NCBI GenBank assembly: GCA_947493165.1
Contig: CANLPY010000002.1
Coordinates: 310,001 to 374,000 of the forward strand
Origin: an uncultured Erythrobacter sp.
GTDB lineage: Bacteria > Pseudomonadota > Alphaproteobacteria > Sphingomonadales > Sphingomonadaceae
Length of the DNA stretch: 64,000 nucleotides
Reading direction: 5' to 3'
The translations under genes were made by a program, and so were the position numbers. Below are positions 49,213 to 58,589 of the stretch, piece after piece. How positions within the stretch are numbered: position 1 is the stretch's first letter; each line of letters starts with the position of its first letter. The notes below the pieces were generated by a model. The model was not told where the DNA came from and made no database searches. It saw only the letters and a list, made by a program, of their open reading frames with translations.

Positions 49213-50004
49213 TCAGGCGTGCTGGCGCAGTTCATCTAAACGGGGAAGAAATTGCGAAGGATCAACCGCCGCCATCGGAACGGAGCATTCGACTGCAATC
49301 TTTGCCAGAACCATTGGATCAAGCGAACTTGCGCCAAGATCAATTGCTTTTCCGATTGCAAAGCCAAGCGCAGCTGGTCGCCATTCCATAGCAAGGCCAG
49401 CCGCTTCAAAAGCAATGTCGGCCTGAGGCCAAGCGCAAAGCGCCAGATCGATTGGCAAGGCATTCGGTGTAAATTCTGGCGGCAATCTAGGCACACCGAA
49501 TTGCGAGGAGCCAACAGATTGCATTGTGTGATCGACGGGCTCGTGAAGGAAGTCATGCTCGATCTGCGCGCCGTGCTTCATTGCCCATTGAAGTGCAATG
49601 TTCAGCAACGATGCTTCGCTTTCATAGAGATAGCGGCTAGGAAGATCGCCGGCAAAATAACTCTGCCCGCCCTCTTGGCGCTCAAGCACCAAATTGGGAT
49701 TGGTGTCATGCCCTTTTACGACTTCAAGTTCGCACAATGCGGTAGCGATGCAAGCAACGCCTCCTGCAGATGCAAGAAGTCCAATGAAATTCTCTAATCC
49801 AACCGGATCGCTGGGATCACCAGAGGCGACCATTTGCTGATAGAGAAGTTCAAAAAAGAACTCCCCTGATACTTGAGCAAACTCCATCCCGCCTTGGTGC
49901 CCTTGCGCTTTGCTGACTTCGGGCAAAGTTCGCAGCACGATGGGCTCTTTCTGCAACCCCTTACGACCAAACATAGTGTTCTCCTTATCGAGAAGACTAG
50001 ACAT
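49213..50004 (-). CDS. Hypothetical protein, 263 aa, with an N-terminal FGRK motif
   Basis: MSSLLDKENTMFGRKGLQKEP opens the protein; starting at the second Met (49974) it would read MFGRKGLQ directly. The body is acidic and soluble (GGMEFAQVSGEFFFELLYQQMVASGD, FIGLLASAGGVACIATALCELEVV, LLNIALQWAMKHGAQIEHDF). No family is recognised. It may be related to the two FGR orphans at 42.6 and 44.4 kb, only by the short motif. AAGGAGAAC lies before ATG 49974. Confidence 0.6.
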   Translation of the reverse strand: MSSLLDKENTMFGRKGLQKEPIVLRTLPEVSKAQGHQGGMEFAQVSGEFFFELLYQQMVASGDPSDPVGLENFIGLLASAGGVACIATALCELEVVKGHDTNPNLVLERQEGGQSYFAGDLPSRYLYESEASLLNIALQWAMKHGAQIEHDFLHEPVDHTMQSVGSSQFGVPRLPPEFTPNALPIDLALCAWPQADIAFEAAGLAMEWRPAALGFAIGKAIDLGASSLDPMVLAKIAVECSVPMAAVDPSQFLPRLDELRQHA

Positions 50005-50056
50005 TTATCGTTAAAAACCAGTGAATTCGCCCTGCTAACGGGCACGTTCAACAAAA

Positions 50057-50155
50057 GGCGCCGTCGCGACCCGCGCCATTATGGAAGACCTGCGCGCCGG
50101 CATGGACGGGCCGTTAGGCGCAGCCGGAGGCGGCCCTTACTTGGCCCCCTCTTGA
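50057..50155 (+). pseudogene. Fragment of a YaiI (DUF188) gene
   Basis: An open stretch of 32 codons reads GAVATRAIMEDLRAGMDGP and continues GGGP before a TGA. It is nearly identical to residues 108-130 of the intact DUF188 protein at 47.5 kb but differs at several bases. There is no start or remaining body. It overlaps the 3' end of the RidA-like gene on the opposite strand. Confidence 0.7.
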
Positions 50156-51003
50156 CCCGCGCTGCCCTCAATCACCGTTTCAGCCCGGTAAGAGCATTCG
50201 CCCAGCGCCTCAAAATATTGGCCAAACGCCTGCACGTTCCCGCCAAAGGCCTTGCGCAACCGAACCTCAGCCTCCTGCCCTGCACTTTCCATAATGGCGC
50301 GGTCCATATCATCCACCCGGAAAAGGTCGGCCGCCGCGATCGCCTCTTCCAGGATCAAGGGCCGCGTAAAGGCCTCGAGAGCAGGCTTAGGGAAAAAACC
50401 GTCATCTAGGGCATTGGCGTGAAGCCTCCACCGGCCCACACAAACGCTCGCTTCCTCAGGCGTATAGACATTGGCAGCCTTCGCCTCGCCCGCGTAAAGA
50501 TAGGTGACCGCCATATCCCAATCCACAGCGCGAACCTGCGCCTCTTTCGGATTGTGCGCCACGCACTCGATCTCGATCTTGGCGCCAGCGGCAAGGTCTT
50601 TGACCGCCATGGTCGAGCGGGTGGGATAGCGGCCCTCTTTGAAGAACTCACGATAGACAGCGTTAAACGCGCCAAAGTCGTCGATGTCGCTGAGCCAAAC
50701 AGTGCATTTGAACAGCGCATCGTGGGTGAGGCCATAAAGCGCCAAAGTCTCCCCAATCCGCTCCATAGCCCGCCGCGTCTCGGCCTCAATACCGTTTGTT
50801 GGGTCCGCCTCGGTGGAACGCGCAAGGCCGAGCTGCCCCGCAAGGTAGAGCGTATCCCCCACCTGCACAGCGCGAGAGAAGGGCGTTTCGGGATTGGCAT
50901 GGGAAAGAAACTCCGGCTCAGCAGGCACGGATTGTGCAAGCGCTGGCGCGGCGGCAAGCGCTAGGGTGAGGGTTGCGGCTAGGGTGGTGATTGGGTTGGT
51001 CAT
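50137..51003 (-). CDS. RidA-family protein with signal peptide and extra C-terminal domain
   Basis: 288 residues. A signal (LTLALAAAPALAQ) is followed by an Rid fold: FSRAVQVGDTLYLAGQLGLARST, TRRAMERIGETLALYGLTHDALFKCTVWLSDIDDF, YREFFKEGRYPTRSTMAVKDLAAGAKIEIECVAH with the conserved Arg and Glu. Normal RidA ends there at about 130 residues; this one continues with about 120 residues of unknown kind (SVCVGRWRLHANALDDGFF, LEEAIAAADLFRVDDMDRAIME). A periplasmic deaminase-like or binding protein is possible. ATG 51003 was chosen; longer frames run into the palindromic repeat. Confidence 0.75.
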   Translation of the reverse strand: MTNPITTLAATLTLALAAAPALAQSVPAEPEFLSHANPETPFSRAVQVGDTLYLAGQLGLARSTEADPTNGIEAETRRAMERIGETLALYGLTHDALFKCTVWLSDIDDFGAFNAVYREFFKEGRYPTRSTMAVKDLAAGAKIEIECVAHNPKEAQVRAVDWDMAVTYLYAGEAKAANVYTPEEASVCVGRWRLHANALDDGFFPKPALEAFTRPLILEEAIAAADLFRVDDMDRAIMESAGQEAEVRLRKAFGGNVQAFGQYFEALGECSYRAETVIEGSAGQEGAK

Positions 51004-51054
51004 GAGAAGGCCATACACTAGAGAAACGTCATCCTGAACCCCGCGCCCTGCACC

Positions 51055-51136
51055 GTCATCCTGAACTTGTTTCAGGATAACCCCATCAACCACGCGCCAA
51101 GCCTTGAGGGTTATCCCGAAACAAGTTCGGCATGAC
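51055..51136. repeat. REPIN-like inverted repeat, upstream of the GIY-YIG gene
   Basis: GTCATCCTGAACTTGTTTCA followed by GGATAACCC is mirrored after 24 bp by GGGTTATCCCGAAACAAGTT and CGGCATGAC. Each arm has about 29 bp with two or three mismatches. A partial extra arm (CGTCATCCTGAAC) lies at 51027. Sequences of this kind (translated as LKQVQDD) are widespread short palindromes of alphaproteobacterial genomes. Confidence 0.85.
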
Positions 51137-51166
51137 GAGATGGAGACAAACCGCTACCCTTGCACC

Positions 51167-51463
51167 ATGGCCAAACACCCCTGCGTCTACATTCTAGCCA
51201 GCGGCAAACGCGGCTACATCTACATCGGCGTCACCTCAGACATGGCCGCGCGATACCACCAACACCAAGAGGGTTCCTTCGAAGGCTTCGCGCGGCGCCG
51301 CAATTGCAAGCGGTTGGTGCACGTGGAGATGTTCGCGACGATGGACGAGGCCATCACCCGCGAGAAACAGCTCAAAAACTGGCACCGTGATTGGAAGATC
51401 AGTTTGGTGGAGGGGGATAACGCAGACTGGCGCGATTTGGGGATGGAGATGGGGTTGCGGTAG
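51167..51463 (+). CDS. GIY-YIG nuclease-domain protein, 98 aa
   Basis: CVYILASGKRGYIYIGVTSD is the GIY-YIG core (Y-I-L ... Y-I-G); the conserved Arg is in DMAARYHQHQEGS and the catalytic Glu in TMDEAITREKQLKNWHRDWK. This is the YhbQ/single-domain type with no DNA-binding extension. It is bracketed by two REPIN-like palindromes, 30 bp before and 50 bp after, so a role in the spread or upkeep of these palindromes is possible. ATG 51167 was chosen, since frames starting earlier run through the repeat. Confidence 0.88.
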   Translation: MAKHPCVYILASGKRGYIYIGVTSDMAARYHQHQEGSFEGFARRRNCKRLVHVEMFATMDEAITREKQLKNWHRDWKISLVEGDNADWRDLGMEMGLR

Positions 51464-51512
51464 TCCTGACCAACCGACAACCGTGCTCACCTAGAGGCAT
51501 CACCCCTCACCA

Positions 51513-51591
51513 GTCATCCCGGACTTGATCCGGGATAACCCTCGCGGGTTTGCGCTTGGCTCCTGTTATCCTGAAACAAGTTCAGGATGAC
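51513..51591. repeat. REPIN-like inverted repeat, downstream of the GIY-YIG gene
   Basis: GTCATCCCGGACTTGATCCG plus GGATAACCC is mirrored by GTTATCCTGAAACAAGTTCA plus GGATGAC. It is the same family as the element at 51.06 kb, and within each copy one arm differs from the other (Cgg versus Tga variants). Confidence 0.85.
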
Positions 51592-51603
51592 GGGGAAGGA
51601 AGG

Positions 51604-52566
51604 TCACTGGTAATCGAGCGAACGTCGGATCGTAGCTGCAAGCTTCTCCACAAACTCATCAGGTTCGTGTTTCGTCCACATAACAGTCGTGCAGTGGTTT
51701 GTATCGAAGTGAGTTTGGCGATCATCAAACTTGGACTTTTCGCAGATATAAATAACGGGTTTGCCTAGGCCTTCAGCATATCCCGCCTCCCAGTAAGCTC
51801 CTGGGTTATCGTGAGTGAGATCGGCAATGATAAAAGCAGCGTCTTGGATATGGGCGCGCATTATGTTGTCAATGATGCCAGCGCGAGAGACATCCCGCAG
51901 ATCAATCAGAGGATGCCCTATCTCCTGAAGTTTGGGCTTCACGTGTTGATCTAAAAGGCCATCAAGTGTGGCATCACCAAATTTAAGCGCAATAAAACCG
52001 GTTTTAGCCTTTGTAACCCCTCGCTTTTCCGACTCGTAAATTTCCCAGCCTGCTAAGGTCAAATCGAGGTCAATCGATTGGTATTGGTGTTGTAGATCAC
52101 TGGCATCAATACCGATGAGGACCCCTCTTTCGATCAATTCGCTCGAAATTTTCTCGGCTGAGCGCCGATCCACAGCACCGACCAAAGGATGAAATTCTGG
52201 CGGAAACTGACTAAGAGGCTCTGCGGCTTTGATCACATAGTCGCCGACGAAGCGGATAATTCCGCTCGCTTGTTGCGCAGGCGATGGAAGTGAGGGCGCT
52301 TCTTCAATCAAATTTTCGATGTCGTATGTCGTTACAACCAGAACATCATCTTGAGGCCCCAAGCTATCTGTTTGCAGCCTGAGTCGGCGCGAAAGCACCG
52401 CACGAAGTGGCAGGGTAAAATCCGAATACTGAGATGCCGCAGCACTTCTTGAGAAAATGAAACTCCCACAAACGTCGCAATCGTAGCGGTAGCCATCTGC
52501 ACCCATTCCGTCCCGCTGTTTGCAAGGAAAGCCATCACGCGATTGGCAAACTGGACATTGGGTCAT
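51604..52566 (-). CDS. Zinc-ribbon protein with nucleoside 2-deoxyribosyltransferase/TIR-like domain
   Basis: 320 residues. The N-terminus is a likely zinc ribbon (CPVCQSRDGFPCKQR, CDVCGSF). The middle (about 60-190) is of unknown kind. The C-terminus (about 190-315) has FIALKFGDATLDGLLD, FIIADLTHDNPGAYWEAGYAEGLGKPVIYICE, typical of the nucleoside 2-deoxyribosyltransferase-like superfamily. Relatives of that fold serve as NAD+- or nucleotide-degrading effectors in anti-phage systems. It follows thiC after 40 bp, but its origin next to the GIY-YIG/REPIN unit suggests an accessory gene. Confidence 0.7.
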   Translation of the reverse strand: MTQCPVCQSRDGFPCKQRDGMGADGYRYDCDVCGSFIFSRSAAASQYSDFTLPLRAVLSRRLRLQTDSLGPQDDVLVVTTYDIENLIEEAPSLPSPAQQASGIIRFVGDYVIKAAEPLSQFPPEFHPLVGAVDRRSAEKISSELIERGVLIGIDASDLQHQYQSIDLDLTLAGWEIYESEKRGVTKAKTGFIALKFGDATLDGLLDQHVKPKLQEIGHPLIDLRDVSRAGIIDNIMRAHIQDAAFIIADLTHDNPGAYWEAGYAEGLGKPVIYICEKSKFDDRQTHFDTNHCTTVMWTKHEPDEFVEKLAATIRRSLDYQ

Positions 52567-52606
52567 TTCATACGCTCAGCTAGTGTGATCTCTATGGTGA
52601 TCCACA

Positions 52607-54745
<2,139 letters not shown>

Positions 54746-55345
54746 TTAGTCTTCGCCAACGGCGGCAGACAAACACAGTGCCAGCAGCAATGTCGCCAAG
54801 ACGCCAGAACCGCCCGCCAGCGGCAATTCGCCAAACACACTGCGCCCCATCGCCATTGAGAAGGTGTTGGTGACCAGTGCGACCACACCAATCGCCGCAG
54901 TCAATCCGCCCAGCGCTTTGGCGCCCGCGATCATCTTAGCCATGCCAAACACCATTGCAGCGAGACCCAGCAGGATTTTCGCAGCGTTATAGACCATGAA
55001 GGAAAATGCGACGATCCCGCTTGCGGCCGGTGCAGTTCCTTCAACAGCGGTGGCCGCGTCGCGGAATGGACCGAACATTGTGAGACCCACGCCCACTTGC
55101 ACCACATTCAATATCGCAGCCGCCAAAATCGCTGAAAAGCCCAGGCTGAAACGTTTTGAATCGGCCATTGCGGATCCCGCGAAAGCGGCGAGTAAGACAA
55201 ACAGCAGGCCTTCAAGACCCCAAAGCCATTGGCGCGGAATATCAGCTTCGGCAATGTAGAGCGCAGTGTAAAGCGCCTGTGTCACAGCCGCCAATATCAG
55301 CAGAGCCGCCGTGATCTGCACGGTCCGTTTCAGTGTAAATTGCAT
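54746..55345 (-). CDS. Multi-span membrane protein, unknown function
   Basis: 199 residues with six likely spans (VQITAALLILAAVTQALYTALYI, WGLEGLLFVLLAAFAGSAM, LGFSAILAAAILNVVQVGVGL, IVAFSFMVYNAAKILLGLAAMVFGM, LGGLTAAIGVVALVTNTFSMAMG, GVLATLLLALCLSAAVG, the last perhaps cleaved). Small residues dominate. No family is recognised. Divergent from the secreted protein at 55.5 kb. Confidence 0.65.
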   Translation of the reverse strand: MQFTLKRTVQITAALLILAAVTQALYTALYIAEADIPRQWLWGLEGLLFVLLAAFAGSAMADSKRFSLGFSAILAAAILNVVQVGVGLTMFGPFRDAATAVEGTAPAASGIVAFSFMVYNAAKILLGLAAMVFGMAKMIAGAKALGGLTAAIGVVALVTNTFSMAMGRSVFGELPLAGGSGVLATLLLALCLSAAVGED

Positions 55346-55513
55346 GATTTGATATCCCTTTTTTATCCGGCTTATTTATGCAAGGTTCGCACTTGCAAGC
55401 TCAAAGGTTACGCTCATCGAGGGTATGCCGCTGCTCAGAGTTTAAATTGCCGCGCAACAATGTATGCTGACAATGGGTTCCCGAGGACGGGAGTTACGGT
55501 AAGGGATCGATCA

Positions 55514-56521
55514 ATGAGAAACGTAATATTTGGTGGCACGGCACTGGCTGCCGCTATGGTAGCAAGTCCGGCATTGGCCAATGAAGACGCAGGCTCATTC
55601 GCACCTCTCACTCAGTCCACCGAAAAGGGGACGTATTGGGCGCTCGATGGAGGCCCAGACGATGCCTCGCCAAGCTACACACGGATCGAGAATCTCTGCC
55701 TGACAACAGATGGTCGGCGTTTCTTTGGCATTCATCCAGCCGCGGGGAATGAGCCCACATTCGCTATCACCGAAGGCGGACCACTGCCGATCACTTTGAA
55801 CCCGGTGGATGCGAGCGCGGGTAAGCGCCACTACAAGATAAGCAACCCTGAACGCGAAGATGAATATCTGACCATGAATTTCATTGCGCCCGGAACGCGT
55901 GAAGCAGGCCTGCCCAGTGCGACAGCAGGTTTGACCAGCATTAACACGGGCGAGGAATATCAGGTCGATTGCGTTGAAAATGATCAGATTGTTATGATAG
56001 CCGCGACTGAAGACGGCGCCATGATTGTAACATTGGAAGATGACGGACTTGTCCTAAGCAGTCCAGAAAAGGCAGAGGGCAACACTCTGGATATGAGGGG
56101 TGGCTTGTATTCGTATGACGCAGCGGGCGGCGTCTTTCACTTCTTTCAAAACGAGGGACGCATAGCCATCGGCCTGAGCGCCTTCGGTCAAACAGACAAA
56201 GAAGCGATCTTGTTCGAAAGTGCATTGGCAAAGGAAAACCAGCAGCCAATCGTCTACTTCCTGGCGAACCCATCGCTTTTGGCTGAGCGGGTACCGACCA
56301 TGGCAGCAGAAACCGGATCGATGATTGACCGCCTTTCCGCCTGCAACCACTTCGCCGGAGAGACAAGCGAAGACACGGAGCGCAACGCGCAGATCATGGT
56401 CCAGTGGAAAGCGCTCGAATGCGACGCTGTCCCCGCGCAATACAACAGCGCGCTAGCGGCAGCTGCGGATGGCAGCCCGCTAAAAACCTATCTGGAGGCG
56501 AATTCGCCCAACTGGATTTGA
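55514..56521 (+). CDS. Secreted protein of unknown function, 335 aa
   Basis: A signal peptide (GGTALAAAMVASPALANED) precedes an acidic mature part. Repeated beta-type stretches (YTRIENLCLTTDGRRFFGIHP, YLTMNFIAPGTRE, GEEYQVDCVENDQIVMIAATEDGAMIVTLEDDGLVLSS) suggest a beta-rich periplasmic protein. A helical C-terminal 90 residues hold cysteines in SACNHF and ALECDAVP. No family is recognised. ATG 55514 is preceded by GGGATCGATC, a weak Shine-Dalgarno. Confidence 0.7.
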   Translation: MRNVIFGGTALAAAMVASPALANEDAGSFAPLTQSTEKGTYWALDGGPDDASPSYTRIENLCLTTDGRRFFGIHPAAGNEPTFAITEGGPLPITLNPVDASAGKRHYKISNPEREDEYLTMNFIAPGTREAGLPSATAGLTSINTGEEYQVDCVENDQIVMIAATEDGAMIVTLEDDGLVLSSPEKAEGNTLDMRGGLYSYDAAGGVFHFFQNEGRIAIGLSAFGQTDKEAILFESALAKENQQPIVYFLANPSLLAERVPTMAAETGSMIDRLSACNHFAGETSEDTERNAQIMVQWKALECDAVPAQYNSALAAAADGSPLKTYLEANSPNWI

Positions 56522-56525
56522 TCGC

Positions 56526-57389
56526 CTAATTCTGCGCAGTTTCAAACGCTGGAATTTCGGCTTTCTGACCGGCGGCGGTAAAATGCTTCCACTCGCTATC
56601 GGCCAGCCACGCGGGCGTTTGCACAGGAACGTGGACGCCGACCGCTGACTGTGCGTTTAGTGTGCGGTCAATCAGCATCCCTGCATCTTCCTCACGGAAG
56701 AACCAAAATGGCACCATCACAAGGTTCGTGCGAGCGCAGCAAAAGAACTTTGCATTCATCGTAAAGTGCTGTTTTGCAGGGTCGGCATCGCCCATGTGCA
56801 TGACACGAACCAGCTCACCCGACGCGCGGGTCGCAGATACGCGGAATGTGATGTTGTGTACATCGGAATGGCGCTCTGGCCAGCCTGCATGGGGCGTGCG
56901 AATTGCCTCGACGGTGGCGCCGGCAACATCGAACTTTTGAGCCGCCTCACCATTGGAAAGCGCAATCGCGGTTATGCGCGCTGCAAAACCTTCATCCCAC
57001 AATTCATGCGCCCGCATATCCGCGACCGCTTGTTCAGGCGCAATGATCTGAATGCCTGATTGCGCGGCCATCAAACGGTTGAAGTATTCAGGCGAGAAAT
57101 GGTCACCGTGTGCGTGGCTGACGAACACGGCATCGACGTTATTATAGGGCGCATCGCCTGAAATAATCGCCTCAATCAGCGTATCGTCCATTTCAGCAAG
57201 CGAACCGAAATGATTGTCGTAAAGCGGATCGAACAGGAACTTTGCCTCACCCAATTGGGTGCGCACACCGGCATTGAGGATCGCAGTCACACGGTCTTGC
57301 GCTTCATTAGCAACCTGCGCCGAAGGCTCCGGAACGGAACACGCAGCTGCCATCAGGCTTAGCGAAAGTGGCAGAATCGAAAATCGCAT
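56526..57389 (-). CDS. MBL-fold metallo-hydrolase lipoprotein
   Basis: 287 residues. Lipobox SLMAAACSV is followed by an MBL-fold domain: VFVSHAHGDHFSPEYFN is the zinc motif (H-x-H-x-D-H), GNHFGSL-like NHFGSLAEMDD lies earlier, and later IRTPHAGWPERHSDVHN and VMHMGDADPAKQHF give further ligands. A UlaG-like or N-acyl-type hydrolase is possible. The real start is 57389; frames further upstream run into the next gene. Confidence 0.82.
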   Translation of the reverse strand: MRFSILPLSLSLMAAACSVPEPSAQVANEAQDRVTAILNAGVRTQLGEAKFLFDPLYDNHFGSLAEMDDTLIEAIISGDAPYNNVDAVFVSHAHGDHFSPEYFNRLMAAQSGIQIIAPEQAVADMRAHELWDEGFAARITAIALSNGEAAQKFDVAGATVEAIRTPHAGWPERHSDVHNITFRVSATRASGELVRVMHMGDADPAKQHFTMNAKFFCCARTNLVMVPFWFFREEDAGMLIDRTLNAQSAVGVHVPVQTPAWLADSEWKHFTAAGQKAEIPAFETAQN

Positions 57390-57464
57390 AGGTCTTGCTC
57401 CGTCAGGGATGACAGCAGGATAAGCCTGTGCGAACTGTCTGTCCAATTGAGGAGAGAGACGACT

Positions 57465-58583
57465 ATGCCGTTCCGTATGACCGAGATGGTTGGGTGTGAA
57501 TTCCCACTGTTTGCCTTTTCGCACTGCCGCGATGTTGTCGCAGCGGTCAGCCGTGCGGGCGGATTTGGCGTGCTTGGCGCGGTCAGCGTCACCCCCGATC
57601 AGCTCGAAGCGGAGCTGACATGGATCGACGACAACGCCGATGGCAAACCATACGGGATCGACGTGTTGATCCCAGAGGTTCAGGCGGTCGATCACTCGGT
57701 CAGCGCGGATGAGATTATCGCTGCCATCCCTCAGCAATATCGCGACATGACACGCGGCATTTTGCGCGAAGCCGGCATCAGCGAGGATATGGCAAAACCG
57801 CTGGGCGGCAGCCAAGCTCCCAACACATCACTGGGGCAGGAATTGCTTGAGGTCAGCTTTAACCACCCAGTCCGGCTGATCGCCAATGCGCTGGGAACCG
57901 CCCCGCCTGCGATGATCGAAGCGGGCAAGAAACATGGCATTCCAGTCGCAGCTCTTGTGGGTGCAAAAGAGCACGCGATGAAGCAAATCGATGCGGGCGT
58001 GGACCTGATCGTTGCGCAAGGCGGCGAAGGCGGCGGTCATTGCGGCGATGTCTCCACCATAGTCCTGATCCCAGAGGTTATCGCTGCGATTGAGCAGGCG
58101 GGCGCAGACATTCCGGTGCTGGCGGCCGGCGGGATAATGAACGGCCGGCAAATGGCCGGAATGATGGCGATGGGCGCAGCGGGCGCATGGTGCGGCAGCG
58201 TGTGGCTTGCCACGCCAGAGGCTGAGACCAGCGAAGTGTTCCGCGACAAGATGGTCGGCGCATCCAGCCGCGATACGGTCCGCTCCAAATATCGCACGGG
58301 CAAATATTCACGCCAGCTGCGATCGGGCTGGCACACCAAATGGGATGAGGCAGGCCTGCCCGCCTTGCCCATGCCGCTAATGAGCCTGCTTAGCGAACCG
58401 GTGCTGCGCGCAATTGATGCAGCCGCGGTTGGCGGCAATGCTGAGGCCCAAGAGCTATGCTCTTACTGGGTTGGCCAAGGGGTTGGCTTGGTCAGCGAAG
58501 TGCGCAGCAGCGGCGCGGTGGTACAGGATTTCAAACGCGAATTCGCCGAGGGTTTTGAAACTCTGGAAGGCGCGATTGAGTAG
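57465..58583 (+). CDS. Nitronate monooxygenase-type flavin oxidoreductase
   Basis: 372 residues of a TIM-barrel FMN enzyme. FPLFAFSHCRDVVAAVSRAGGFGVLGAVSVTPDQLE is the N-terminal part. The active-site His lies in VAQGGEGGGHCGDVSTIVLIPEV, followed by VLAAGGIMNGRQMAGMMAMGAAGAWCGSVWLATPE (FMN phosphate loop). It probably oxidises propionate 3-nitronate or related nitronates. Start ATG 57465 follows GAGGAGAGA. It faces the MBL gene across 75 bp. Confidence 0.88.
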   Translation: MPFRMTEMVGCEFPLFAFSHCRDVVAAVSRAGGFGVLGAVSVTPDQLEAELTWIDDNADGKPYGIDVLIPEVQAVDHSVSADEIIAAIPQQYRDMTRGILREAGISEDMAKPLGGSQAPNTSLGQELLEVSFNHPVRLIANALGTAPPAMIEAGKKHGIPVAALVGAKEHAMKQIDAGVDLIVAQGGEGGGHCGDVSTIVLIPEVIAAIEQAGADIPVLAAGGIMNGRQMAGMMAMGAAGAWCGSVWLATPEAETSEVFRDKMVGASSRDTVRSKYRTGKYSRQLRSGWHTKWDEAGLPALPMPLMSLLSEPVLRAIDAAAVGGNAEAQELCSYWVGQGVGLVSEVRSSGAVVQDFKREFAEGFETLEGAIE

Positions 58584-58589
58584 CTGAAA

